Below, piece after piece: positions 23,727 through 33,469 of a stretch of DNA of 64,000 nt. The position numbers were made by a program, and so were the translations under genes. The notes beneath the pieces were generated by a model. The model had not been told where the DNA came from and ran no database searches. It saw only the letters and a list, made by a program, of their open reading frames with translations. The stretch's first letter is position 1. Every line of letters starts with the position of its first letter. Source of the DNA: Patescibacteria group bacterium (GTDB lineage: Bacteria > Patescibacteriota > Gracilibacteria > Peribacterales > Peribacteraceae); the NCBI GenBank assembly GCA_018814875.1, contig JAHIYH010000040.1:1-64000 (forward strand). Reading direction: 5' to 3'.

Positions 23727-25144
23727 CCCCTCACCAACCCCACCACCTCATCAGCAGATGCAGATGCAGAGATCACGAAGCTTGGAATTCTGAGCAATTG
23801 ATCACGCATAAACGTACGCTCTTGCCCTGTACCAACTCCCAACAAATATCCTGCTTCTGACACTTTACTTTCAATACGTGAATTAACACCACCCATCGAG
23901 TATGCAAGTGCAAAGACTTCTCTACCCGTATATTCCTCCAAAAGCTTTCGGCTTTGCTTTAGCTCCAGTTCCACCTGCGCATTGGTCAATGATCGCAGAT
24001 CATCTCCCGTATGTGCTGCGGATTGAACGTCATGACCATTCGCAATGAGAGTTAATACTTTCTTCTGCGTAATACCATCCAACCCCAAGTGCTTTGTTTC
24101 GATGAAGATAGTTGCTCTTACATTGCTCGCGCGCAGAACATCCGAAACATCATCTATATTCTCTGGTGTGACGTCCGATACAACCAGTGTAATGGTATTT
24201 GGTTCCAATCGAATATCACGCTCCTCTTGCTCAAGAAGCAGATCCTTGAATTGTCGCAGTGGAATGAACGTGAAGCCCTCTTCTTTTAGGCGACTAATAT
24301 GGCTCGGCATTGCTTTGAGCACTTCACCTTGTGTTAAACGATAATGCACCACAGGTAGTGTAAATTCCACCTGACGAACAAGAAAATTAGGCAAGAATGG
24401 TGAAAGGTATTCACCTGCCACATATCCCTCTTTTCCTTCGAATGGAATACGTGCCCACACATCGTCTTTGCTCAAAACTTTAACAAAGGACTGACCCGGA
24501 AGCTCACCAAGCTTTTCACTATTCGTATCAGCTGATTTACGCACATTCAGGAATCCAAAATCTACAAAGTAGAGATCCTTATATTTCTCTTTCTCTTCAG
24601 TAAGTTTTGCCTCCGAAGTAAGCTTGGAAATATAACGTTGCGCTACAAATCCTTCACGACCTCCCGGAAGCTCCACCTTCGCCCAAGCAGCATTAACAAA
24701 TTCAATCACGGTAACTGTGTCTCCATGATCCAACCGATCGAGAGATCCAGCTGTTACACGTGGTGCATCGCGTACATTCAAAAATTCATTCGTCACTGCA
24801 AACAGATTTTCACCTGTAGCTGCCGGACCGGACCGAATTGCATCGAATGTATTGACCATAGATAAATCAACCACCGGTACTTCGCCCATATTTTGCCCCT
24901 CCAAATATAGAGGAGGACCTCCTTCTGCATCTAACGCAACCATACCATCTTCCGCCTGCTGCGAGAGCTCTTTAAACCGCGCAACATCGTCTTCAGTAAA
25001 CGTAAAATCTTCTGTGGTAGGACTTTCTTCTTTAGGAGAACATCCTGCAAAGAGGATGCCAAAGGAAGCAATAAGCAAAAAGGCTACAAGTGGACGTGTG
25101 GAGTTTACGGATGAACGGCGGCGGCGGCGTAGTGCGGTGGACAT
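23720..25144 (-). CDS. Lipoprotein with two SH3 domains and a degenerate deacetylase-like domain
   Basis: The 474-residue product starts with a basic segment and a lipoprotein signal ending FAGC. Two bacterial SH3 domains follow (NEFLNVRDAPRVTAGSL... near residues 110-175, and FLNVRKSADTNSEKLGELPG near 195-255), suited to binding wall peptides. The C-terminal part resembles a NodB polysaccharide deacetylase, with GHDVQSAAHTGDDL and SMGGVNSRIESKVSEAG, but the metal-binding Asp motif (TFDD) reads VVSDVT, so activity may be lost or altered. Exported and lipid-anchored, probably acting at the cell wall. It is 16 nt downstream of argS. Confidence 0.82.
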   Translation of the reverse strand: MSTALRRRRRSSVNSTRPLVAFLLIASFGILFAGCSPKEESPTTEDFTFTEDDVARFKELSQQAEDGMVALDAEGGPPLYLEGQNMGEVPVVDLSMVNTFDAIRSGPAATGENLFAVTNEFLNVRDAPRVTAGSLDRLDHGDTVTVIEFVNAAWAKVELPGGREGFVAQRYISKLTSEAKLTEEKEKYKDLYFVDFGFLNVRKSADTNSEKLGELPGQSFVKVLSKDDVWARIPFEGKEGYVAGEYLSPFLPNFLVRQVEFTLPVVHYRLTQGEVLKAMPSHISRLKEEGFTFIPLRQFKDLLLEQEERDIRLEPNTITLVVSDVTPENIDDVSDVLRASNVRATIFIETKHLGLDGITQKKVLTLIANGHDVQSAAHTGDDLRSLTNAQVELELKQSRKLLEEYTGREVFALAYSMGGVNSRIESKVSEAGYLLGVGTGQERTFMRDQLLRIPSFVISASASADEVVGLVRGE

Positions 25145-25160
25145 AGGAAAGGGAGGAAAA

Positions 25161-26858
25161 CTACATGCGATCAGGCACGCGTATAGTTAGAATTTCTGCT
25201 CCCGTCTTGAGGACAGAAGCAGTAAGTGATGTTAAACAAAGACGCAGAGTACGCGCTGGCTCCTCTGCTTTTAGAATGGGTTCTGAGTTGTAGAATGCGT
25301 TGTATTCCTGACACAACGCGAATAGATAATTCGTGAGAATGTGTGGCATACGCGTATCACGTGCCTGCAAAAGTACCTTTTCAAATTGAAGTAGCACATT
25401 TACCAAGCTGCGCTCTTTGTCTGTGAGATTTTCTACTTCTTCAGGAACATCTACTTCCTCTCTGTCCGCTTTGCGAAGAACCGACCGAGCACGTGCGTGC
25501 GTATACTGAAGATATGGTGCAGAGTTTCCATCAAAACTCAAATATTTATCCCAGTCGAAAACAATATCCATCTTGCGATTTTGGCTCAGAATTCCATAGA
25601 CCAACGATCCAACACCCATCATCTGCCCTAATTCTTCTGAGTCATCGGTTTGGATACTATCGCCATGTTCAGCAATAACTTTATCCGCACGACGAACGGC
25701 TTCATCAAGAACTTCCTCCAGCTTAAGTGCTGTCCCCTTCCGCGTACTCATCTGTTGATCTTTAAATTTCATTCGTCCAAAAATCACATGTTCCAATTGC
25801 GGAAGCTTCCATTCAATTTGCTCACACGTTGCAAAGAGCTGCTCGAAGTGCAATTTTTGTGCAACATCAACAACGTACAAGATAGATTCTGGCTTGAACT
25901 CATCAATGCGATAACGCACCTGTGCCATATCGCGTGTTGAATAAAGTGTCGAACCATCGCTCTTGCGCATCATATAAGGAGACAAATTGGACTCCTCCGG
26001 AAATTCCACAATCAGAGCTCCTTCTTCACCTTCTGTGAAAACTTTCTTCTCCACCCCCTCCTTAATAATTGCTTCCATCTTATCTTCGTAAAAACTCTCT
26101 CCTATTTCCTTATCGAAAGTAACATGAAGTCGCTCATATAGTTTATCCAAATCTTGTTTGCTGACTTCAACTATATTTTTCCAAAACGCACGCAGTTCCT
26201 TGTCACCACCTTCCAACTTTTTGAATGTTGCTCGCGCATCGTCTTCCAAAGAAGGATCGCTCTCTACTTCAGCATGAAAACGTACATATAGAGCTAAAAG
26301 TTCATCAATATCCATTTCTGATACAGGATTTCCTTCGCCCCATTTCTCATACGCAACTGCCAATTTGCCAAACTGTGTCCCCCAATCTCCAAGATAATTC
26401 CATCCAATGGCATCTATACCAGTATGTACAAAAAGATTCTTGAGCGATTGCCCGATAACCGTGCTGAGAATGTGATGAATACCAAGCGGTTTTGCAATAT
26501 TTGGAGCAGAATAATCAATAATAACGGGCGGCCCTTTGCGCTTAACTTTTGCAGTACATGCTGTACGTGTTTCGTTTAGCTGCTTTAGAAGCACCGAAGC
26601 ACTCAGCCAGATATTCACATATCCAGCACCAGCCATTTCCGCATTCTCAATACCCTCTTCCTTCTTCAGTTCTTCTACTAGAATATCTGCAATCTCTTTA
26701 GGATTCTTCTTTAGCTCCTTGGCACATTGCAAAGCAACAGATGTTGACAAATCTCCGTGTCCTTCCTCTTTAGAATACTCCCACTTCACGTCAACCGATG
26801 ATGCATCAAAATGTTTCTTGAGAATTCGCTGTGCCATTGTTATAAGTGAATCATGCAT
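25161..26858 (-). CDS. argS: Arginyl-tRNA synthetase
   Basis: Class I aminoacyl-tRNA synthetase charging tRNA-Arg. The 565-residue protein has the N-terminal additional domain, the motif SAPNIAKPLGIHHILST (HIGH equivalent HHIL, where HVGH is usual), the YVVDVAQKLHFEQLF block, MSTRKGTALKLEEVLDEA in place of KMSKS, and the C-terminal DALR anticodon-binding domain ending LTIRVPDRM. TATATT is exactly 6 nt before the ATG. A tRNA-Arg(CCG) is in this window at 37.3 kb. Confidence 0.97.
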   Translation of the reverse strand: MHDSLITMAQRILKKHFDASSVDVKWEYSKEEGHGDLSTSVALQCAKELKKNPKEIADILVEELKKEEGIENAEMAGAGYVNIWLSASVLLKQLNETRTACTAKVKRKGPPVIIDYSAPNIAKPLGIHHILSTVIGQSLKNLFVHTGIDAIGWNYLGDWGTQFGKLAVAYEKWGEGNPVSEMDIDELLALYVRFHAEVESDPSLEDDARATFKKLEGGDKELRAFWKNIVEVSKQDLDKLYERLHVTFDKEIGESFYEDKMEAIIKEGVEKKVFTEGEEGALIVEFPEESNLSPYMMRKSDGSTLYSTRDMAQVRYRIDEFKPESILYVVDVAQKLHFEQLFATCEQIEWKLPQLEHVIFGRMKFKDQQMSTRKGTALKLEEVLDEAVRRADKVIAEHGDSIQTDDSEELGQMMGVGSLVYGILSQNRKMDIVFDWDKYLSFDGNSAPYLQYTHARARSVLRKADREEVDVPEEVENLTDKERSLVNVLLQFEKVLLQARDTRMPHILTNYLFALCQEYNAFYNSEPILKAEEPARTLRLCLTSLTASVLKTGAEILTIRVPDRM

Positions 26859-27045
26859 TGAACAAATATACTACTCAGAGATTATAGGAAATGTACCACG
26901 AAAAAACGACCTTTCCACATGAAAACAATATTTGATCTTGCTCAAATTTTATCCTCATGTTTTGAACACAAATTGTGTGCATAGATTCCATTGGGATAAT
27001 AGGGTCAAAATAGTTGATCAGGAAAGTCACGAAGTGTGCTCTGTA

Positions 27046-27074
27046 TTGCGAAAAAACGCAATAAAATGTACAAT
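27046..27074 (+). promoter_or_regulatory. Promoter of the 27081 lipoprotein gene
   Basis: TTGCGA (27046-27051), a 17-nt spacer and TACAAT (27069-27074), then only 6 nt to the ATG. The predicted transcript would start at or next to the start codon. Confidence 0.6.
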
Positions 27075-27080
27075 AGTAGG

Positions 27081-27875
27081 ATGAAATTTAAATTCATTTT
27101 AGTATGTGCTTTGTTTTCTCTCAGCCTTCCACTCGTTAGCTGCAATAAAAGTAGTGACGAAGATGTAGCTGGATCGGTTTTGAGTGTGAGTGGTGCAAAG
27201 AGTTCCGTTTTCTCGGCTATATTAATTTCCAGTGGAAAATCTGACATGCCAGTGCGACCCGGCTCCCCTCTTGGAATGTATGTGAGTCTTTATCTTGCAC
27301 AACAAAATACGTTAGGTGTTATCAGTGCACTTGAAGGTATCGATTCGCAGATTCGACTTGCCCGTGCAGACTCCATTACAGAAGATGAAACATTCTCCCT
27401 GCTTCAGGAATATGGAACAATACTACAGGTAAATATTATCGATACATTGAATCGATCGATACATCGAGAAGATGCATTGAATAAGTATACACTTGCTCTT
27501 AAACAAATGAATATGCGTATGCAACAGAAGCGGACCGAACTGGATCAGAAACTTAAAGATACAGGAGAAAAGAGAAGCGGCGAACGTAAAGAAGTGCGAG
27601 ATATGGAGCGCTCTGTCAAAAGTGCTCTACGGGAGAAGGATTATGCTACTGCTGGACCTAAGCAACAGGAACTTGCGCTACTCGAAGTCGCATTAGCCGA
27701 AACCGAATCAAAAGAAAAGCAAACCAAGAAGGTACTCGATATTGTAAAAGACCTACTGGAAGTGGGCGAAGAGCGTCTGGAAGCCATTACAAAGAATCGT
27801 GAAATCCTGATTGCTGGGCTACAGATTGTCAATGTGCCTGGTATTGAGGAGCTGGGGATCGTGATTGAAGAGTAA
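27081..27875 (+). CDS. Coiled-coil lipoprotein
   Basis: From ATG 27081 the 264-residue product has a lipoprotein signal (MKFKFILVCALFSLSLPLVS, then C). The mature part is helical, with a long charged coiled coil (NMRMQQKRTELDQKLKDTGE onward to ETESKEKQTKKVLDIVKDLL). I do not recognise a catalytic domain. The track start at 27036 would bury the signal, and a TACAAT box 6 nt before 27081 supports the shorter form. Probably an envelope structural or binding protein. Confidence 0.8.
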   Translation: MKFKFILVCALFSLSLPLVSCNKSSDEDVAGSVLSVSGAKSSVFSAILISSGKSDMPVRPGSPLGMYVSLYLAQQNTLGVISALEGIDSQIRLARADSITEDETFSLLQEYGTILQVNIIDTLNRSIHREDALNKYTLALKQMNMRMQQKRTELDQKLKDTGEKRSGERKEVRDMERSVKSALREKDYATAGPKQQELALLEVALAETESKEKQTKKVLDIVKDLLEVGEERLEAITKNREILIAGLQIVNVPGIEELGIVIEE

Positions 27876-27907
27876 ATGGCTGTATGAAGAACAAGATCGA
27901 ACTGATT

Positions 27908-28040
27908 GTTCCATTGTTTTATAATTCCATTGTTTCACGGTTCCATTGTTCCATTGTTCCATTGTTCCATTGTTCGCAAGCGATTATCAGATCTTCTGCC
28001 ACTTTAGAACAATGAGACAATGGAGCAATGGAACAATAAT
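27908..28040. repeat. Word array: gttccattgttccattgttc / gacaatggagcaatggaaca
   Basis: Left arm of ttccattg words, loop, right arm of caatgga words. It lies between two genes read in the same direction (lipoprotein and virB4), about 70 nt before the virB4 start. Confidence 0.9.
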
Positions 28041-28079
28041 TAAGATTATGCAAGTACTCCCACATTCTCAAAACAGAGG

Positions 28080-28103
28080 TTTTCCGCTATAATAAAAGGA
28101 TTT
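28080..28103 (+). promoter_or_regulatory. Promoter box shared by virB4 and PrgI genes
   Basis: ttttccgctataataaaagg plus attt, containing TATAAT at 28088-28093. A sequence differing at only two of 24 positions lies upstream of the PrgI gene at 58122-58145, suggesting common control of the secretion genes. Confidence 0.6.
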
Positions 28104-28112
28104 ACTCGACTT

Positions 28113-30293
28113 ATGGCTCCAAAAAACACCAATTCTCTACCAGAACAAAATACCAAGCTCAGCCGCATCTTGGTATCTGCAATCGATGAGCTACTTGGCC
28201 TTCAGCGCAAAGCTGAAAAAACTCTGAAGTCTGCAAAGCTCTCTAATAAATCGAAGCTCTCTTCGAGAGAACAAGAAACGCTAAAACAATATGAGGAAGG
28301 TCTACAAAAAACTCTCGATATAATCGCTCCATCAGGCATGGAGATTAAGCCAGACGAATTCATTCTAAATGATTTACATGGTCGTGTGCTATATGCACTT
28401 AACTGGCCGCATTACATATATCCAAACTGGCTATCGGAGGAGATCAACTTTGATGCGCATATGAACATCTGCCAGTTTATCTATCCTGCAGATAACAAAA
28501 CGATCATGCGCATGCTTAGAAAGAAAGTAACTCAGATGCGATCGTCAATTCATATGCTGGAACAGAGAGGTATCGTCCGTGATCCTGCGCTAGAAGCAGC
28601 ACTGCAAGACGCAGAAGAGCTTAGAGACCTTCTCACTCGTGGACGCGAGAAGCTATTCCAGGTAGGACTGTATGTAACAATCTACTCTGAAGATTTGGAA
28701 AAGCTTAAAAAACTTCAGACAGACATTGAATCTATGCTTGGTGGGAAACTGGTGATTACCAAACCCGCCTATATGCAGATGGAACACGGCTGGATCTCCA
28801 CACTTCCATTCGGCATTGATGAACTGGAAATTAACCGTAACATGAACACATCACCCGCAGCTGCATGTTTCCCATTCTCCAGCTCGGATCTCACAGACGA
28901 CCACGGAATTCTATACGGAATTAACCGACACAACGATAGCTTGGTTGTCTTCGATCGCTTTGATTTACCAAATGCAAATGCAACCGTCTTCGCTACATCT
29001 GGAGCAGGTAAATCTTTCGCGGTAAAACTCGAAATTCTACGATCCCTAATGTTCGACACCGAAATGTATGTTATTGATCCGGAGAATGAATATCGCGAAC
29101 TATGCGAAGCAGTGGATGGAACCTACATTCCTATCTCTCTAGAAAGTTCCAACCGTGTTAACCCGTTTGACCTTCCAAAGGCGGTACGCGGAGAGGAGGC
29201 GTCTGTTGGAGAAACATTGCGTTCATCAGTAATCAACCTGCATGGTCTATTCATGCTTATGCTTGGTACGCTCACTCCTGCAGAAGATGGAATTCTAGAC
29301 AAAGCAATCTTAGACACATACGCACTTAAGAACATCACCCTAACCTCAGAAAATCATGCAGACAAAGAGGTCCCAACGTTATCGGACTTGGTTGACGTAC
29401 TTCTTACAACAGATGGTGGAGAGAACATGGCGAAGACGCTTTCTAAATACACGGAAGGAAGTTACGCAGGACTCTTTGATCAGCCTACAAACGTAAAACT
29501 GGACAACCAAATGGTCGTCTTCCAAATTCGTGACCTTGAGGAGCAATTACGTCCAATTGCAATGTACGTCGTGATTAACCTCATTTGGAACCGTATCCGT
29601 GCAGACCTTAAGAAGCGTATGCTCGTGATTGATGAGGCATGGAGCTTGATTCAGCACGAAGACTCCGCACGATTCCTTTACGGACTTATTAAGCGTGCAC
29701 GTAAATATTACCTAGGTGTCACCACCATCACACAAGACGTTGAGGACTTCGTAAACTCTCCATACGGTAAACCGATCATCACAAATGCGTCACTGCAAAT
29801 ATTGCTAAAACAATCCCCAAGTGCAATAGACAACCTACAGAAGATTTTCTACCTCACAGAGGGAGAAAAATATCTACTACTTGGATCGGAAGTTGGGCAA
29901 GGACTCTTCTTTGCTGGTAACCGCCACGTTGCTATTCAGATTATTGCCAGTCCTCAAGAAACTCAGATTATTACCACCAATCCCGAAGACATTCTGGCAA
30001 AGAAGGAATCCAAACGTCTTGCTGCACTAATAGAGGAAGGAGACAAATACTCCTCTCCTAAAAAAGAGCCGCCCAAAACGAAAACAAAATCGGACAAGAA
30101 GCCTGTAGAGAAAACAAAGCCACTAAAAGAACCTTCGCAAGAAGCCTACAAAGACCATAAACAAGAATCTGAAACTAAAATCAAGAAACAAGCACCACGT
30201 GCACTCAACAAAAATATTACACTTAAACAGGCAACGGCTCCTGCTCAAGATAAAACAAAGAAAGAGGAAGAAGAAAGTGAAAACGAGGAATAG
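28113..30293 (+). CDS. virB4: VirB4/TraC-family type IV secretion ATPase
   Basis: VirB4 ATPases power type IV secretion and pilus machines at the inner membrane. The 726-residue protein has a Walker A loop ATSGAGKSFAVKLE near residue 296, a Walker B KRMLVIDEAWSLIQ near 500, and TTITQDVEDFVNS and LKQSPSAID blocks typical of the family. The N-terminal half carries FPFSSSDLTDDHGILYGIN. A Lys/Glu-rich, low-complexity tail of about 90 residues (KKEPPKTKTKSDKKPVEKTK) extends the end. Partner genes are scattered: PrgI and TraC-like at 58 kb, pilins at 35 and 46 kb. It shares a promoter box with the PrgI gene. Confidence 0.95.
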   Translation: MAPKNTNSLPEQNTKLSRILVSAIDELLGLQRKAEKTLKSAKLSNKSKLSSREQETLKQYEEGLQKTLDIIAPSGMEIKPDEFILNDLHGRVLYALNWPHYIYPNWLSEEINFDAHMNICQFIYPADNKTIMRMLRKKVTQMRSSIHMLEQRGIVRDPALEAALQDAEELRDLLTRGREKLFQVGLYVTIYSEDLEKLKKLQTDIESMLGGKLVITKPAYMQMEHGWISTLPFGIDELEINRNMNTSPAAACFPFSSSDLTDDHGILYGINRHNDSLVVFDRFDLPNANATVFATSGAGKSFAVKLEILRSLMFDTEMYVIDPENEYRELCEAVDGTYIPISLESSNRVNPFDLPKAVRGEEASVGETLRSSVINLHGLFMLMLGTLTPAEDGILDKAILDTYALKNITLTSENHADKEVPTLSDLVDVLLTTDGGENMAKTLSKYTEGSYAGLFDQPTNVKLDNQMVVFQIRDLEEQLRPIAMYVVINLIWNRIRADLKKRMLVIDEAWSLIQHEDSARFLYGLIKRARKYYLGVTTITQDVEDFVNSPYGKPIITNASLQILLKQSPSAIDNLQKIFYLTEGEKYLLLGSEVGQGLFFAGNRHVAIQIIASPQETQIITTNPEDILAKKESKRLAALIEEGDKYSSPKKEPPKTKTKSDKKPVEKTKPLKEPSQEAYKDHKQESETKIKKQAPRALNKNITLKQATAPAQDKTKKEEEESENEE

Positions 30294-30362
30294 AAATTAA
30301 AAATGAAAAATGAAAAATTGATATATTCCAGCATTTTTCATTTTTAACTTTTCATTTTTCAT
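30292..30362. repeat. Word array: aaatgaaaaatgaaaaattg / tttttcatttttaacttttc
   Basis: Inverted word arms between the convergent virB4 and DHH genes. The right arm supplies the last codons and stop of the DHH gene. Confidence 0.85.
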
Positions 30363-31374
30363 TTGCCAAAGGTTCTTCAACAACCACCCTTTCCGAATCT
30401 TCATTAGCAGACTCCACCACCTTCCATCGCACTTCTGGTTTAAGCGATCCAGAAAGCGAGAACCCAGCTGCTTTTTTGTGTCCTCCTCCACTGAATTTCC
30501 CTGCCATCTCTGCCACATCCACATCATCACGTAGTGTGCGCAGTGACCCTTTTACCATGCCGCCTCTCTCGGAGAGTATTAAAGAGAAGCGCATACCAGG
30601 TACCGCATTAACGTAATCAATCGCACCGGTAAGTTGTGAATGGTGCGCACCAGATGCTTTAAAGTCTCCCTCTGTTATTGCAGAAATTGCACCTCCCTCA
30701 TCAGTAAGTGAAATGTTTTCTAGAACACGTCCCCATAATCTTAAAGTACTCAAAGATGCAGTACGAAACACTGCTTTTACGATTTCCTGCTGGCGTGCTC
30801 CGCTGCGCAAGAGGCGTGCTACGGTTCGATAGACACCTGCAGTTGTATTGCTGTGAAGCAACCCTCCGGTATCTGTATAAACCCCTGTAAGCAGGCATGT
30901 CGCAATATCACTTGTCATCTCCCATCCAAGTAAATCAGCAAGTACAACAACAATTTCGCAACTGGAAGCTGCTTCAGGAACCACTAGATTAATCGTCGCA
31001 TATCTGGAATTAGTTGGATGATGATCAATATTTATTGAGGAGAAAGCTTCTGTAAAAATCTCCGGATGCTCTCGATCCAGGCCTGTTAGCTTAGGCTCTG
31101 CAGCATCAAGGAAAATCAGTACATCCCCTTTCTGGAATGCGCAGGAATCCTGCACTAGCTGCACATTAGGAAGAAATTTGAATGTATCTGGAATTGGATC
31201 AAGACAATGCAGAACTACTTCAATATCCTGTAACACACTCTCCAGTAATAAACCCATTCCCAGAAGTGCACCAATCGCATCACCATCGGGATTGCGATGG
31301 CATACACAGACTACACGCTTTGCTTGTTTTATATGCGCGAAAGCCAGGTCAGATTCTTGCTTTGAAATAGACAT
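30352..31374 (-). CDS. DHH/DHHA1 phosphoesterase (NrnA-type)
   Basis: NrnA-type enzymes degrade very short RNA or cyclic dinucleotide products and can dephosphorylate pAp. From ATG 31374 the 340-residue protein has CHRNPDGDAIGA (metal-binding DGD), VLIFLDAAEP, the DHH motif NIDHHPTN, a TGVYTDTGGLLHSNT segment and the DHHA1 end GGGHKKAAGFSL. All motifs are intact. The C-terminal residues PLANEK and the stop come from the word array downstream. The start is tentative; a longer form from 31425 is open. Confidence 0.9.
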   Translation of the reverse strand: MSISKQESDLAFAHIKQAKRVVCVCHRNPDGDAIGALLGMGLLLESVLQDIEVVLHCLDPIPDTFKFLPNVQLVQDSCAFQKGDVLIFLDAAEPKLTGLDREHPEIFTEAFSSINIDHHPTNSRYATINLVVPEAASSCEIVVVLADLLGWEMTSDIATCLLTGVYTDTGGLLHSNTTAGVYRTVARLLRSGARQQEIVKAVFRTASLSTLRLWGRVLENISLTDEGGAISAITEGDFKASGAHHSQLTGAIDYVNAVPGMRFSLILSERGGMVKGSLRTLRDDVDVAEMAGKFSGGGHKKAAGFSLSGSLKPEVRWKVVESANEDSERVVVEEPLANEK

Positions 31375-31645
31375 AGTGCACAGTGATCTCGGAGTAAAAG
31401 GAATGAATTCTACGTGAATTCTCATTCCACCATCAACTCCAAATGGATTGCACTAACAAGGGAGGTATCTTCTGATATGGAATAGAATATTCTCTATAAC
31501 ATTGTGCAGTATCATCACAGCACTAAACAATCAGTAGTTATTGGAGAGGAATGTTTCTGGATAATAGAAATATTCTGTGATAAACCCTACGTGAAGTTTA
31601 ACTTGCACATTTTCTAATAGTATAGGATCAGGAAACAATTCAGAT

Positions 31646-31783
31646 GTAAGGAAGGTAAAGAAGGTAAGGAAAGTAATATAGGTAAGGTAGGTAAGGTAAG
31701 TAAGGTAAGTAAGGTAGGTAAGGTAGGTAAGGTAGGTAAGGAAGGTAAAGAAGGTAAGGAAGGTAAGGAAGGTAAGGAAGGTA
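31646..31783. repeat. Long word array: aaggtaggtaaggtaagta
   Basis: About 138 bp of aaggta/aggtaag words without a clear opposite arm. It lies between the divergent DHH and fmt genes. The 103-aa FLTYLTYLTY ORF on the minus strand is only this repeat. The rest of the 31375-31841 gap holds no gene I can support. Confidence 0.9.
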
Positions 31784-31841
31784 CAAATTTGATCTTTCAA
31801 AAAAGAACATAACACTAAACAGACGGTGTACAATACCTTCA

Positions 31842-32711
31842 ATGTCAGTGACTAAGACTATCATTTTTTGTGGCACGCCGGAATTTGCAGTCCCATCTCT
31901 TGCGGCACTGACTGAAGATCCTTTTTTTGATGTAGTACTTGTTGTAACACAACCGGATAAGCCAGTCGGTCGCAAGCAGGAACTTAAACCACCTCCGATA
32001 AAAGTTTTTGCTCAGACACATAACATTCCCGTATTACAACCTGCGAATCTCAACTCCAATTTTTCCGCTTTAGAAAGCCAAAAACCTGACTTCCTCGTAA
32101 CCGTCGCATACGGGCAAATTTTAAAGCAATCCATTCTCGATCTTCCAACAATCGCAGCAGTAAACATCCACCCTTCTCTCTTGCCACACTGTCGCGGTTC
32201 ATCTCCAATTCAAAATGTAATTCTCGCTGGTGAACAAGAAACAGGTGTAACACTGCAAGTGATGACCGAAGAACTAGATGCCGGTCCAGTACTCGCACAA
32301 GTGACCACTCCGATTGATGAACGAGAAACTACCAAAACACTTCACGATCGCTTGAGCACACTTAGTGCACAACTTCTCACAGAGACTCTCAAACAGACAC
32401 TCGATCCAAAACCTCAAGATGAATCGCAAGTAACGTTTTGCAAAAAACTCACACGCGAGAATGGAAACGTGGACCCATCAACAATGACTGCAGAAGAAAT
32501 TGATCGCTCTGTCCGCGCACTTGTTCCATGGCCCGGAGTATTGTGCTCTATTGATGGGAATGAACTCAAACTCATCGAAACATCACTGGAAGAAACAGAT
32601 GATTCAACTCCACTTACATGTACAAACAATTCCACGCTACACATTGTTAAGCTACAACCACCTGGAAAGAATCCGATGACAGGAAAAGATTGGGAACGCG
32701 GTAAACACTAG
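31842..32711 (+). CDS. fmt: Methionyl-tRNA formyltransferase
   Basis: Fmt formylates initiator Met-tRNA. The 289-residue protein has FCGTPEFAVPSL at the N-terminus, the catalytic block NIHPSLLPHCRGSSPIQNVI with the Asn-His pair and later VTLQVMTEELDAGPVL, then a C-terminal OB-like domain with RALVPWPGVL. Slightly shorter than the 310-residue norm. A TACAAT box is 7 nt before the ATG. metG follows nearby on the other strand, but there is no def gene beside it. Confidence 0.96.
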   Translation: MSVTKTIIFCGTPEFAVPSLAALTEDPFFDVVLVVTQPDKPVGRKQELKPPPIKVFAQTHNIPVLQPANLNSNFSALESQKPDFLVTVAYGQILKQSILDLPTIAAVNIHPSLLPHCRGSSPIQNVILAGEQETGVTLQVMTEELDAGPVLAQVTTPIDERETTKTLHDRLSTLSAQLLTETLKQTLDPKPQDESQVTFCKKLTRENGNVDPSTMTAEEIDRSVRALVPWPGVLCSIDGNELKLIETSLEETDDSTPLTCTNNSTLHIVKLQPPGKNPMTGKDWERGKH

Positions 32712-32820
32712 AAACGAAGAAAAAGAGTTAAATGAGAAAAAGGAGATAAAAGACTGAATCCTTTAACTCCTTTTTCTCTTTTTTCTCCTTTTGATTCTTT
32801 TTACTCTTTTTTCTCCTTTT
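32712..32820. repeat. Word array: gagaaaaaggagataaaaga / cctttttctcttttttctcc
   Basis: Purine-rich words then pyrimidine-rich reverse-complement words between the convergent fmt and PUR-like genes. As a hairpin it could stop transcription from both sides. Confidence 0.85.
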
Positions 32821-32822
32821 TC

Positions 32823-33128
32823 CTAAACATGACTCTTCATTTCCTGAAATGCCTCGATAAATCTATCGAGATCCTCGGCATCAAACATGATGGTCGTCTT
32901 TTGCCCACCACGAGACTTCTCGGAGATCTTGAAGAACTTGCCGTTAGCAGACTTCTTTAGGTCGATGTAAAATGTGCGCTGCGCTGCGTGAATAGTTACG
33001 GAGTGTAACTCATCGGCAAACTTGCGATCACCTCCTCTATAGCCACCAGAAGACGCTGCAGGTGCTGGTGTGCCTTCGTCTTCTTGCACACCACTATCCC
33101 CTGCTAAATCTGACATAGGATCAAACAT
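32823..33128 (-). CDS. PUR-family (DUF3276) nucleic-acid-binding protein
   Basis: Bacterial PUR-domain proteins bind single-stranded nucleic acid. From ATG 33128 the 101-residue product has a flexible Gly/Ala-rich N-terminus and then the PUR repeat SVTIHAAQRTFYIDLKKSAN with GKFFKISEKSRGG and a following helix DLDRFIEAFQEMKSH. The family match is by that RTFYIDLK..NGKFFKISE pattern. Start choice is tentative because 33158 is also possible. Confidence 0.82.
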   Translation of the reverse strand: MFDPMSDLAGDSGVQEDEGTPAPAASSGGYRGGDRKFADELHSVTIHAAQRTFYIDLKKSANGKFFKISEKSRGGQKTTIMFDAEDLDRFIEAFQEMKSHV

Positions 33129-33158
33129 ACTAATAGTTGGTAAAAAATAAGAATCCAA

Positions 33159-33469
33159 GCTCCCTTCACCGCAATCCTCAGCATTCCGCTGAATTATTTG
33201 ATTTGTGAGAGCTCGATGAGTGTAGCAAGGGTTTCAGCGTTTTCAAGGAAAAGCATCATGAAACTGTTCGATTAATTGTACTAAAAAAATCGAAGTATCC
33301 GAGCATAGAATATTTAAACATTTGTTAAAATATATACTTAATTCTATTCAAAATAATGCAACCAAACATTCAATAATTGGTGCTACTTTTTTCCATATAG
33401 AGGTTTTTATCGATAAAACCTTCGGTACCTTTCGTGCGAAAGGTTCTCTAACATTATGTACTTAACCAA
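33159..33469. other. Intergenic gap with two short dyads
   Basis: No gene supported here. It contains a hairpin acctttcg-tg-cgaaaggt (33427-33444) and a near-palindrome ggtttttatcgataaaacc (33402-33420), both at the 3' side of metG on the minus strand. They may be a termination signal for metG, though no clean T-run follows. Confidence 0.45.

Noticed and set aside
31531-31975. FLTFLTYLTY and YLPYLPYLPY ORFs
   Set aside because: Low-complexity readings of the aaggta word array; no promoter or start signal.
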